A stretch of 64,000 nt of DNA from positions 55,179-119,178 of the forward strand of contig JAFDIV010000019.1 of assembly GCA_019307815.1 (NCBI GenBank), read 5' to 3'. Positions within the stretch are counted from its first letter, which is position 1. The number at the start of each line of letters is the position of its first letter. The position numbers were made by a program, and so were the translations under genes. This document shows positions 43,411 to 52,087 of the stretch, piece by piece. A model generated the notes under the pieces. The model saw only the letters and a program-made list of their open reading frames with translations, searched no databases and was not told the origin of the DNA. The stretch comes from Deltaproteobacteria bacterium. Lineage in GTDB: Bacteria; Desulfobacterota; DSM-4660; Desulfatiglandales; Desulfatiglandaceae.

Positions 43411-44687
43411 AAAAGGGAGTGAATCTTTTTTACACGTTAAAGGCAGCATCTGCTGCACATGCCAAGTGGGAGTATGAGACATCAATGAATATCCTCAAAA
43501 GCAAGAAAAGGCTTCTGATCCTGGGGCTATTGTTTTTACCCTGTGTGCTCTTTGCCGTGGCAGTTGCCTCGGATCAGTTACCTGCAATCCTCGGCGGGCA
43601 CAAGGCATACAGCCCGGCCTATTCCACCTCAGGGTTGCTCTGGATATCCACCCTAATAGGTCTTATGGCAGGGCTCATAACCGGCTGTATCGGAGCAGGC
43701 GGGGGTTTTATCATAACACCTGCGCTTATGAGCGTAGGCGTAAAGGGAATACTCTCTGTGGGTACAGACCTTTTCCATATCTTTGCCAAGGCCATTATGG
43801 GAACCACCATACACAAAAAATTGGGTAATGTTTCCGTGGGGCTCGCCATTGCCTTTCTGGTTGGCTCCATTGTAGGGGTTAGTTGCGGCGGGGTGCTGAA
43901 CCGGGCCATCTATGAGATCAGTCCAGTGCTAAGCGATTGTTTTATAACAATTATTTACGTGTTCTTGTTGGGTTTTTTAGGTCTTTATGCACTCTCGGAC
44001 TTCCTGAAGAACCGCAAGGTCGCTGAGCAAGTCGGCGCCCATACTGGAGAAAGCCCAAGGGGGGAGGAGGCTGCGAGCGGCAAGAAAGGGCTCCCTGCAA
44101 GGCTGCAGTCCATCAACATCCCGCCCTCCATAACATTTGACAGGGACCTGGTGCCAGGTGGCAAGAGGATTTCCGCCTGGTTTGTGGCACTGTGCGGGTT
44201 CTTTGTGGGATTGGTGGCTGCCATAATGGGAGTGGGCGGCGGATTTCTCACCTTTCCCATGTTTGTCTATGTGCTTGGGGTTTCTTCATTCACTACCGTG
44301 GGCACGGACATCCTGCAGATCATCTTCACTGCAGGGTATGCCTCCATAGGCCAGTATGCCATCTATGGCTTCATATTCTACTCCCTGGCCATGGGCCTGC
44401 TGATAGGGTCGCTTATAGGAATCCAGGTGGGTGCAATGGTCACAAAGGTGGTAAAGGGCATCTACATCCGCGGGTTCTATGCAACTGCCATCCTGGCAGG
44501 GTTCTTAAACCGCCTTTTTGCATTGCCTGGGAAACTGGGAGAAATGCAAGTAATCAGCATTTCCAAGTCCCTCAGCCATACCCTGGACCGGGTAGGGATA
44601 TGGGTCTTTTTTATCGTCATAGGCATTTTTGGCATATGGGTCATTTCCACGTTCATAAAAAATTTGAATCGGCTAAGGGAGGTATAA
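43407..44687 (+). CDS. TauE/SafE-family anion permease (copy 2)
   Basis: A 426-residue membrane protein with a longer N-terminal part than copy 1. Repeat motifs are GCIGAGGGFIITPALMS (about residue 95) and AAIMGVGGGFLTFPMFVYVL (about 275), separated by a hydrophilic loop of about 60 residues (HTGESPRGEEAASGKKG). GTG follows AAAGGGAGGTGTATC. It is directly followed by a two-helix membrane protein and a PPDK-like protein, the same order as in the minus-strand operon at 16-11 kb. Probably transports an organosulfur or sulfite-like anion. Confidence 0.92.
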   Translation: MKKGVNLFYTLKAASAAHAKWEYETSMNILKSKKRLLILGLLFLPCVLFAVAVASDQLPAILGGHKAYSPAYSTSGLLWISTLIGLMAGLITGCIGAGGGFIITPALMSVGVKGILSVGTDLFHIFAKAIMGTTIHKKLGNVSVGLAIAFLVGSIVGVSCGGVLNRAIYEISPVLSDCFITIIYVFLLGFLGLYALSDFLKNRKVAEQVGAHTGESPRGEEAASGKKGLPARLQSINIPPSITFDRDLVPGGKRISAWFVALCGFFVGLVAAIMGVGGGFLTFPMFVYVLGVSSFTTVGTDILQIIFTAGYASIGQYAIYGFIFYSLAMGLLIGSLIGIQVGAMVTKVVKGIYIRGFYATAILAGFLNRLFALPGKLGEMQVISISKSLSHTLDRVGIWVFFIVIGIFGIWVISTFIKNLNRLREV

Positions 44688-44690
44688 GCC

Positions 44691-45398
44691 ATGTTGATAC
44701 TGGACAAAAAGCACTTTATTATTGGATTCATTATGCTGATCGTATTTGTTATCATATTGATTATAATGTCTACGCCGGTCTTTAAGGGCAAAAATGCGTT
44801 TCAGGCGGCAGACAACCTTTTCAACTCCATTGCCAAGGCCTCAAGCTATAAGATGCCCCAATTGGAAAAACAGGCCCATGGGTTTAAGGGGACAGCAGTT
44901 AACTGGGCAATGGACAGGGAAAGTATCTTTTTGCCTGACCTTACAAAAAGGCTGCTTGTGACTGCTGGTGCCCAGGTCTCATTGGATGAAGGCAATTTCC
45001 GGGTGAAGGGTGATCTGGGGAAAATCACAGCAGCAGCGCTGAAGGATGCGGAGATCATGTATTTTGACAGGGAAAAGGATATCTCCATCAAGTACAGTGC
45101 CCCGGGCAAGAAGGTCCTGTTTTCATGGTGGAGGGTGCTAAAACAGGTAAAGGAGATCCTTAAGAGGCAAAAAAAGGTGAAAGAGGCCTCTTTTGTGGAT
45201 GATGTCGTGAAAAAGGGTATAGAGGTGGGTTACAATTTTTACGGGATCGCCTCTGAAAAGGCCTCTAAAAAGGCAGGGACCCTGGCATTTTCATTGGTAT
45301 TTTATGTCTTTTACACCGTTTGGTGGGGCTTTTCCATATTCTTTCTTTTCGAAGGTTTTGGCCTTGTAATGGAAGCGGGGGAAAAGGAAGAGATTTAG
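44691..45398 (+). CDS. Membrane protein of unknown family between TauE/SafE and PPDK-like genes
   Basis: A 235-residue protein. One membrane helix near the N-terminus (about residues 8-30) precedes a mixed soluble region (GTAVNWAMDRESIFLPDLTK, then beta-rich RVKGDLGKIT). A long basic helix (VKEILKRQKKVKEASFVDD) leads to a second hydrophobic segment (about 200-226, aromatic-rich FYVFYTVWWGFSIFF). I recognise no known domain. It starts three bases past the permease stop and ends three bases before the PPDK-like start, so it is probably an assembly partner. The protein at the equivalent position in the other locus (14357-15112) is not visibly homologous. Confidence 0.65.
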   Translation: MLILDKKHFIIGFIMLIVFVIILIIMSTPVFKGKNAFQAADNLFNSIAKASSYKMPQLEKQAHGFKGTAVNWAMDRESIFLPDLTKRLLVTAGAQVSLDEGNFRVKGDLGKITAAALKDAEIMYFDREKDISIKYSAPGKKVLFSWWRVLKQVKEILKRQKKVKEASFVDDVVKKGIEVGYNFYGIASEKASKKAGTLAFSLVFYVFYTVWWGFSIFFLFEGFGLVMEAGEKEEI

Positions 45399-45401
45399 TT
45401 A

Positions 45402-47954
45402 ATGAAGATGGGGAAATGGATAAAGGGCCTTTTCAGTAAGAAGGAATCTTGCGAAAGGGTGCGGAAGGGCGATGATATAGAAGCACTCAGAGGTGCCTTC
45501 AAGGCCCGTTATCACAGTTTCAAGCTCCTCTTGAACGCCAACAACGAGGCCCTGGAGATAATGACCGAACTGGAGGAGGCCTTGAGAGCCTCTCATCCTT
45601 TTGGAATGAGTTTTGTCAGGTCACGAATTACCGCTATCTCCACCAATGTCTTCAAGATCATCAAGCATCTGGATGAACTGGCCCCTCATAAATATGAGGA
45701 ACTTTTCCATCGCTTCAGGGAGATTCAGCAGAGGATTCATACCTTGATTGGCCAGGGGCCCCTCCCAAGGGAAGGGCCCCTGGTGGCCTCCTTTGAGGAG
45801 GTGGCCATGGGTATGGCCGATCTGGTGGGGCCAAAGGCCGCAAGTCTCGGAGAGATAAGAAAAAACCTGGGACTCAGAATCCCGGATGGATTTGTTGTAA
45901 CTGCCTCTGGCTATTACCTGTTTATGTTGCACAACGATCTGGAGACTGAAATTCAAAGGCGTATCCAGGCGGCAGGGGCCAGGGACCTGGACCAGCTTTA
46001 TGCCCTGAGTGCATCCATCCAGCAGCTAATTATAAATGCGACCCTGCCTACTCGTCTTGAGGCGGAAATCCGAAAGTATTATTCCATCCTTGAGTCAAAG
46101 GAGGGTAAAGAGGTGCATGTAGCCATGCGCAGCAGCGCAACCGCCGAAGACTTGCCCTCGGTTACCTTTGCTGGGCAATACCGATCAGAACTTAACGTGA
46201 GTCCAGAGAACATCTTCCAGGCATATAAGGAGATAGTGGCAAGCAAGTACAGCCTTCAGGCTATGGCATACAGATTTAACCGGGGTATCCGGGATGAAGA
46301 TGTGGCAATGTGTGTCATATGTATGCCCATGGTGGACCCTGTTTCAGGGGGGGTGATGTATTCCAAAAACCCAAAGGCGGTAGTAGACGGCTCTACCCCA
46401 TCGGATCTCTTTGTCATTTTGAGGGATGAGCCCATCAAAATCCAGCGCAAACAAATCGCTCGAAAAAATCACAAATTTGTGCCTCACCCCCAGGAGGGTA
46501 TTGTAAGGATGGAGCTGACAGAGGACGAGGCGAGTAGGCCGTCACTAACCGAAGAGAAGGCCTTGGAGCTGGCCAGGATCGCCCTTCGGCTTGAGAACTA
46601 CTACGGAACTCCACAGGACATAGAGTGGGCTATTGATTCCAAGGGTTCCATCATCTTGCTGCAGTGTAGACCCCTCCAACAGGTAAATAGCCGGGAAGAA
46701 GAAGGGACCGAACTGAAAGAGATGCGATCCCCAATAATTCTCAAAGGTGGTGTGACAGCAAGCCCGGGTGCGGCTGCAGGGCCGGTCTTCCAGGTAAAGA
46801 AGAACATGGATATGCTTCAATTCCCTGATGGAGCCGTGCTTGTTGTGGCCCAGGCCCTGCCCGCCTGGGCGCCCTTGCTGAGCCGAGCCGCCGCTGTGGT
46901 GGCCGAACTCGGAGGAATCACGGGTCATCTGGCCACAGTGGCCCGGGAGTTCGGCGTGCCTGCACTTTTTGGCGTAACCAATGCCATGAAAGCCCTCAAA
47001 GACCAGGACATGGTCACAGTGGATGCAGACAACCGGAGGGTCTACAAGGGCACGGTGGAGGAACTGATTAAACGCCAGGAACCTCTTCCAAACATCATGG
47101 AAGGATCCCCCATTTATGAGTGTCTCAAGAATGCCGCCCGGTTTATCATCCCCTTAAACCTCCTTGATCCGGATGCACCGGATTTTAGTCCTAAGTATTG
47201 CAGGACCTTCCATGACATAACCCGTTTTTGCCATGAAAAGGCCGTAATTGAGATGTTTCGCTTCGGCAAGGACCGTCGCTTTCCCGAGCGCTCTGCCAAG
47301 CAGCTTTATTGTGATGTGCCCATGCAGTTCTGGATCATCAATCTTGACGATGGTTTTAAACAGGAGGTCACGGAGCGGTGGATCCGACTAGAAGATATCT
47401 GTTCCATTCCCATGCTGGCCCTCTGGCAGGGAATGATGGCAGTCCCATGGGAGGGTCCGCCGCCGGTGGATTCACGGGGATTTATGTCTGTGCTTTTTGA
47501 GGCCACTCAAAACCCTGCCCTTGATCCTTCAACAAGGGCCTCATACGGGGTTAGGAACTATTTCATGATATCCAGAAATTTTTGCAGCCTTCAATCCAGG
47601 TTTGGATTCCATTTCTCCACCGTGGAGGCCCTTGTGGGAGAGAGAGCAGTTGAAAATTATGCCAGCTTTCAGTTCAAGGGGGGGGCGGCGGACCTGAAAC
47701 GCAGGATTTTTCGGGCACAATTCATATCAGAGATTCTTGATCATTACGGTTTTCGAACCGAACTCAGGGAAGATGCGCTGTTCGCCAGGCTTGAAGGTTA
47801 CGAGCAGTCCTTCATGGAGCATCGCCTCCGCATCTTGGGTTACCTCATCATCCATACCCGGCAATTGGACATGGTGATGGCAAATGGGGCCTCAGTCGGA
47901 GAGCAGAGGGAAAAAATGATGAAAGATTTACGCGACATAGTCGCTTATAACTGA
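45402..47954 (+). CDS. PPDK/PEP-synthase-like protein with novel C-terminal domain (copy 2)
   Basis: An 850-residue paralogue of the protein at 11768-14344. N-terminal helical segment about 1-125; ATP-binding domain about 130-430 with the more canonical motif RSSATAEDLPSVTFAGQ and the end motif DIEWAIDSKGSIILLQCRPL; phospho-histidine domain about 445-560 with GGITGHLATVAREFGVP. From about residue 585 it carries the same unusual domain, PKYCRTFHDITRFCHEKAV, and no PEP/pyruvate TIM barrel. Because the ATP-grasp motif is canonical here, ATP-dependent phosphorylation of the domain His is likely. The final acceptor is unknown. It is the last gene of the TauE/SafE unit. Confidence 0.85.
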   Translation: MKMGKWIKGLFSKKESCERVRKGDDIEALRGAFKARYHSFKLLLNANNEALEIMTELEEALRASHPFGMSFVRSRITAISTNVFKIIKHLDELAPHKYEELFHRFREIQQRIHTLIGQGPLPREGPLVASFEEVAMGMADLVGPKAASLGEIRKNLGLRIPDGFVVTASGYYLFMLHNDLETEIQRRIQAAGARDLDQLYALSASIQQLIINATLPTRLEAEIRKYYSILESKEGKEVHVAMRSSATAEDLPSVTFAGQYRSELNVSPENIFQAYKEIVASKYSLQAMAYRFNRGIRDEDVAMCVICMPMVDPVSGGVMYSKNPKAVVDGSTPSDLFVILRDEPIKIQRKQIARKNHKFVPHPQEGIVRMELTEDEASRPSLTEEKALELARIALRLENYYGTPQDIEWAIDSKGSIILLQCRPLQQVNSREEEGTELKEMRSPIILKGGVTASPGAAAGPVFQVKKNMDMLQFPDGAVLVVAQALPAWAPLLSRAAAVVAELGGITGHLATVAREFGVPALFGVTNAMKALKDQDMVTVDADNRRVYKGTVEELIKRQEPLPNIMEGSPIYECLKNAARFIIPLNLLDPDAPDFSPKYCRTFHDITRFCHEKAVIEMFRFGKDRRFPERSAKQLYCDVPMQFWIINLDDGFKQEVTERWIRLEDICSIPMLALWQGMMAVPWEGPPPVDSRGFMSVLFEATQNPALDPSTRASYGVRNYFMISRNFCSLQSRFGFHFSTVEALVGERAVENYASFQFKGGAADLKRRIFRAQFISEILDHYGFRTELREDALFARLEGYEQSFMEHRLRILGYLIIHTRQLDMVMANGASVGEQREKMMKDLRDIVAYN

Positions 47955-48032
47955 ATTGTTTCCCAGTAGGAATTGATAGATGTACTTCCCTATATCAGGT
48001 ATAGAGGTTTCCCCTATATATTTTTCTCCACT

Positions 48033-48051
48033 CCTTTACAAATTGTAAAGG
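48033..48051. promoter_or_regulatory. CTTTACAA/TTGTAAAG enhancer palindrome, copy 3
   Basis: CCTTTACAAATTGTAAAGG is palindromic except for the centre. Its centre is 116 bases upstream of the -24 GG at 48158. Confidence 0.8.
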
Positions 48052-48154
48052 CCCTTGACAGCACAGAAAGGACAGCTCCACTAACAAGACACACTCCTGC
48101 GAGTTATTCCTGTGTGATTTCGGTTAATTCCACCAAGCCACTCATATGGCCTGC

Positions 48155-48173
48155 CATGGCACAGCCCTTGCCT
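48155..48173 (+). promoter_or_regulatory. Sigma54 (-24/-12) promoter
   Basis: CATGGCACAGCCCTTGCCT: GG at 48158-48159 and GC at 48170-48171, 10 bases apart, with TGGCAC and TTGC boxes. It drives the DASS gene at 48268. Confidence 0.9.
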
Positions 48174-48267
48174 ATACTGATTGTCGATAAATGAGTCCCG
48201 TGCCAAAGGGTCAGGGGACCACCAATAAAGCGATTATGCCACTGTGTGCAATTCCAAGGGGGGATCC

Positions 48268-49875
48268 ATGGCACATCACTCGAAACCCGAAACAGGACAA
48301 GAGTCAGGCAGATTCTGGGCCAGCAGGCCAGGATTCAAGCCCATTCTGATTTTGATCGCAGCGGTTTTTATTGCGGGCCTTATCATCACACCACCTCCGC
48401 AAGGCATGGTGAACCTGGTAAGCCAGATCCATCCTCCGGGATACAAATTGGGAGCCGGGTGCAACAGCATAGCCGAGACGGTGAACAAGAAACTCCGTCC
48501 AGAGGGGCCACCGCTCACGGAAGGAGAGGTCGCCCAAATGGCCAAGCTCATGGTAGGCATCCTGTTAGTGGCGGCCCTTATGTGGGGGACAGAGGCACTG
48601 CCCCTGGGAGCTACGGATATCCTCATAGGGGTATTGATGTATCTTTTCTGTATACTTCCGCCCAATGATATTGCCAAGGCCTACATGAAGGATGCGGTGT
48701 TTTTTATCTTCGGCATCCTGGCGGTTGCCGTGGGCGTGGCAAAGACCGGTCTTGACAAGCGCATTGGGCTTATACTTCTAAGCCGGATCAAAAGCGCCCG
48801 GGCCTTTGCATTTATATTTTTGCCCTCCCTTGCCATCTGCGCCGGTTTTCTCTCCGAGCATGCCCTGGTGGCACTCCTTATCCCGGTCCTGATGGGTTTG
48901 TATAAGGTCAGCTGCAAGATGTACGGCGTGGAAAAGGACAAGGCCCTGGCTCTATTTCTTTTGCTTGGGGTGTGTTTTGCGGCTAACCACGGCGGTCCGG
49001 GCTCTCCTGCCGCGGGCGGTCGAAATGCCATTATGGTGGGCTATTTGATGGAATACGGACGGCCCATAAGTTTTTCCGAATGGCTAAAATTCGGAATGCC
49101 CTTTGTCCCTGTCATGGCAGTTGTCGTAGGTGCTTATATGTACATCGTGTGCAAAATGCGATTCAAGGTCAAGGACGTTAACCCCAGCGAGGTGGTCAAG
49201 GCAGAGGCCGCGAGGCTCCCCAGGTTCGGGGGCAAAGAGGCGGCAATGGCGGTAATCCTGGTCCTGCTGATTGCGGGCTGGATTATCCTGGGCGAAGAGC
49301 ATGGCCTTGGGGGGCCCACACTCTTTGCTGTACTTGCCATGTTTCTGTGCCGCATTGTGGATTGGAACGATATCCAGAGCGGTGTGGCATTTGACGTGGT
49401 GGGCCTTTATGCAGCCGCATGTGCCATGGGGGTAGGACTCAAATTCACCGGTGGAGCGCTGTGGCTTGCAAATGCATTTGTAGGTCTGTTGCCCGAGTCC
49501 TTGGCCCATGGTGATAAGCTGGCAATAGGTGTGAGCCTCCTTACCGGAATCATGACCAATTTTATGAGCGATGGGGCCACGGTCGCTGCCCTGGGGCCCA
49601 TAGTGCTTCCTATGGCAACCCTTGCCAATGTCCATGTCTGGAAGGTAGGTCTTGCCTGTGCCTTTTCATCATCCTTTGCCAATTTCCTGGTGGTTGGCAC
49701 TCCTAACAATGCCATCGCTTTTGCAATGGGAAGAGATCCAGAGACCGGTGAAAGGTTATTGGATGTGTTTGACTTTGTTAAATACGGCTTGCCTGTAACC
49801 ATCCTTGCCTGGCTGGTTCTGTGGTTCTGGACAGTGTTCGGTTACTGGCAGTTCATGAACTGGCCGGCTGGCTGA
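48268..49875 (+). CDS. DASS/SLC13-family sodium:anion symporter (copy 2)
   Basis: A 535-residue permease. DASS motifs are HGGPGSPAAGGRNAIMVGYL, GIMTNFMSDGATVAALGPIV and FLVVGTPNNAIAFAMG. The hydrophilic region after the first helix (about 60 residues) is longer than in copy 1. ATG at 48268 follows AAGGGGGGATCC; an earlier in-frame start at 48244 is less likely. It is the first gene of the 48.16 kb sigma54 transcript and is followed by kinase and receiver genes. Confidence 0.93.
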   Translation: MAHHSKPETGQESGRFWASRPGFKPILILIAAVFIAGLIITPPPQGMVNLVSQIHPPGYKLGAGCNSIAETVNKKLRPEGPPLTEGEVAQMAKLMVGILLVAALMWGTEALPLGATDILIGVLMYLFCILPPNDIAKAYMKDAVFFIFGILAVAVGVAKTGLDKRIGLILLSRIKSARAFAFIFLPSLAICAGFLSEHALVALLIPVLMGLYKVSCKMYGVEKDKALALFLLLGVCFAANHGGPGSPAAGGRNAIMVGYLMEYGRPISFSEWLKFGMPFVPVMAVVVGAYMYIVCKMRFKVKDVNPSEVVKAEAARLPRFGGKEAAMAVILVLLIAGWIILGEEHGLGGPTLFAVLAMFLCRIVDWNDIQSGVAFDVVGLYAAACAMGVGLKFTGGALWLANAFVGLLPESLAHGDKLAIGVSLLTGIMTNFMSDGATVAALGPIVLPMATLANVHVWKVGLACAFSSSFANFLVVGTPNNAIAFAMGRDPETGERLLDVFDFVKYGLPVTILAWLVLWFWTVFGYWQFMNWPAG

Positions 49876-49900
49876 CCGTTAAAAGGGGGGCTGAAAAGAG

Positions 49901-51559
49901 ATGGAAGAACGCTACAGAACACTGCAAAGAAAGATCATCCTTATCACATTGCTTGTCTCTCTGGCCCCCCTGATTACGCTCGGAGCCCTCATCTATGAGC
50001 AGTTTGCCCGCATGTATGCGGAGAAGATCACACAGCAGATGACATACCGCTCAAGGGGACTTGCCCAGGCCGTGGAACTCTTCCTCAAGGAACGAACTGC
50101 CATCCTTTGTTCGATGGCCGATACCCACAACTTCAATGACATAATCGATGAAAGGAGGCTCTCGCATATATTTGAGATCATGAATTCAAGGGCAGGGGGT
50201 TTTGTGGATCTTGGAGTCATCGACTGCAACGGTCAGCACCTGGCCTATATTGGCCCTTATGATCTTAAAGGGCTTAACTACTACCAGCAGGCATGGTTTG
50301 GAGAGGTCATGGCCAGGGGGGTGTATATCAGCGATGTCTATATGGGGTACAGGAGGCTGCCTCACTTCATCATAGCGGTTCGTCGCAACCAAAAGGACCA
50401 TACGTGGATTTTGAGGGCCACGATTGATTCAGAGGTCTTTGAACGCATTCTAAAACCGGGGCGGGTGGGAAAGACAGGGGACGTATTTATTGTCAATAAG
50501 AATGGGGTCTATCAGACGCAGCCACGTTTTGGGGGCAAGACCCTCGCCAAATCAAATCTGCCGATAAATTCCTTTGGAGCAGACACCACGATCCTTGAGA
50601 CGAAGAACGGTGAGGGCCAAAGGGTGATGCTTGCAGGAAGCTGGATACACAATGGCAAATGGCTCCTTGTGGTCAGACAGGGTGTGAGGCAAGAGATGAG
50701 GGGGCTTTTTTCTGCAAGGTATGCGGGGATCGGAATCATCCTTTCAGGCATTGTGGGTATCGTCCTTATGACCGTGTTTACCACGCGCATGACTATCAAC
50801 CGTCTCAAGGAGGCGGACATGAAGGCCGCCGAGCTTAATGCCCAGCTCATGCAATCAGACAAACTGGCCGCTCTTGGAAAGGTGGCGGCCGGGGTGGCCC
50901 ACGAGATCAACAATCCCCTGCAGGTGATTGTACAGCAAATCGGCTGGATGGAGGACCTTCTCGAGGAAGAAGAATTGAAACAAAGCGAAAATATAGAGGA
51001 ATTTGGCAAGGCCATAAAAAAGATAGAAGACCATGTGGAGCGGGCCAGAAAGGTTGTTCATGGAATGCTGGGATACGCCCGCAAGATGGAGCCGCACCTG
51101 GAGGACGTGGACGTAAATGCCGTCATAAGGCAGACCATAGACCTTTTAGGCAATTATGCCAGGATCAATAACATCACCATCAAGACTGAACTTTCAACAG
51201 ATCTTCCCATTATTGCGGCTGACGGCTCTCAATTACAGCAGGTATTTATGAATCTTGTATCAAATGCAATAGATGCCATAGGGAAAAATGGAACAATTGA
51301 GATAAAGAGCCGGAAATCGGGCTCGGAAATCCACATTGAGGTATCAGACAGTGGCCCGGGAATCCCCGAACAGATGCAGAAAAGGATCTTCGACCCGTTT
51401 TTCACCACAAAGGAGACAGGAAAGGGGGTTGGCCTGGGATTGTGGATAACTCACAACATTGTTGAAAAGTTGGGAGGAAGCATCAGTGTAAAAAGTCGGG
51501 TGGGGCAAGGCACCACCTTCACAGTGCAGATTCCTGTCGCGATCCCGGAGAAGAAATAG
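49901..51559 (+). CDS. Cache-type sensor histidine kinase
   Basis: A 552-residue kinase, paralogous to 40864. Membrane segments at about residues 11-32 and 273-296. Cache motifs are [19 protein letters not shown] and [19 protein letters not shown]. HisKA His is in [15 protein letters not shown]; HATPase boxes [32 protein letters not shown] and [11 protein letters not shown] (a variant G2). It lies between a DASS gene and a receiver gene at 51626. The signal is unknown; Cache domains usually bind small extracellular molecules such as organic acids. Confidence 0.93.
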   Translation: MEERYRTLQRKIILITLLVSLAPLITLGALIYEQFARMYAEKITQQMTYRSRGLAQAVELFLKERTAILCSMADTHNFNDIIDERRLSHIFEIMNSRAGGFVDLGVIDCNGQHLAYIGPYDLKGLNYYQQAWFGEVMARGVYISDVYMGYRRLPHFIIAVRRNQKDHTWILRATIDSEVFERILKPGRVGKTGDVFIVNKNGVYQTQPRFGGKTLAKSNLPINSFGADTTILETKNGEGQRVMLAGSWIHNGKWLLVVRQGVRQEMRGLFSARYAGIGIILSGIVGIVLMTVFTTRMTINRLKEADMKAAELNAQLMQSDKLAALGKVAAGVAHEINNPLQVIVQQIGWMEDLLEEEELKQSENIEEFGKAIKKIEDHVERARKVVHGMLGYARKMEPHLEDVDVNAVIRQTIDLLGNYARINNITIKTELSTDLPIIAADGSQLQQVFMNLVSNAIDAIGKNGTIEIKSRKSGSEIHIEVSDSGPGIPEQMQKRIFDPFFTTKETGKGVGLGLWITHNIVEKLGGSISVKSRVGQGTTFTVQIPVAIPEKK

Positions 51560-51625
51560 ATGGAGTACAGGCTAAGGGCGTAAGGCGTAGGGGACAAGGT
51601 ATAAAGCTAAAGGAAGGAGGACACT

Positions 51626-52087
51626 ATGCACTATTTTAGGGTCTTGGTCGTAGATGATGAAAAGGATTTTGTGGAGGCCACTGTAAAGCGCCTTGGCAAG
51701 AGGGGAATTGATACCGAGGGAGTGCTTAGTGGAGAGCAGGCCTTGGAATTGATGAAGGAAAAACGCTTTGACGTGGTGCTGCTGGATATCAAAATGCCGG
51801 GGGGCATGGACGGTATCGAAACACTACGTGAGATGAAAAAGATCGCGCCCCTTACCGAGGTGATCCTGCTGACAGGACACGCCTCGGTTGAAAGCAGCAT
51901 AGAGGGTCTGAAGTTGGGGGCCTTTGATTATCTGTTAAAGCCTATGAAGCTGGAAGATCTCATCACAAAATTGGCAGAGGCATTTGAAAAAAAGGACAAA
52001 CAGGATCAAAAGATACGGAGCGCCAAGATCAAGGAACTCTTGAGATTTCCTGGTAGGGTCCTTCAGGAAAAAGATGAAGAAAAGTAA
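51626..52087 (+). CDS. Single-domain response regulator with KIR-type tail
   Basis: A 153-residue receiver: VLVVDDEKDFVEAT, acceptor in VVLLDIKMPGGMDG (one residue longer than usual), Thr in ILLTGHAS, Lys in YLLKPMKL, then KKDKQDQKIRSAKIKELLRF. AAGGAGGACACT precedes ATG. The gene overlaps the next kinase gene by 14 bases, so the two are translationally coupled. Confidence 0.92.
   Translation: MHYFRVLVVDDEKDFVEATVKRLGKRGIDTEGVLSGEQALELMKEKRFDVVLLDIKMPGGMDGIETLREMKKIAPLTEVILLTGHASVESSIEGLKLGAFDYLLKPMKLEDLITKLAEAFEKKDKQDQKIRSAKIKELLRFPGRVLQEKDEEK

Larger units (their letters stand above)
47955..48267. other. 313-base regulatory region
   Basis: It contains the third CTTTACAA palindrome and a -24/-12 promoter, annotated separately, and otherwise no coding frame with a plausible start. 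Confidence 0.6.

Noticed and set aside
51560..51625. Short repeat TAAGGGCGTAAGGCGTA before the receiver gene
   Set aside because: Looks like simple local duplication of a few bases; no counterpart found elsewhere in the window.
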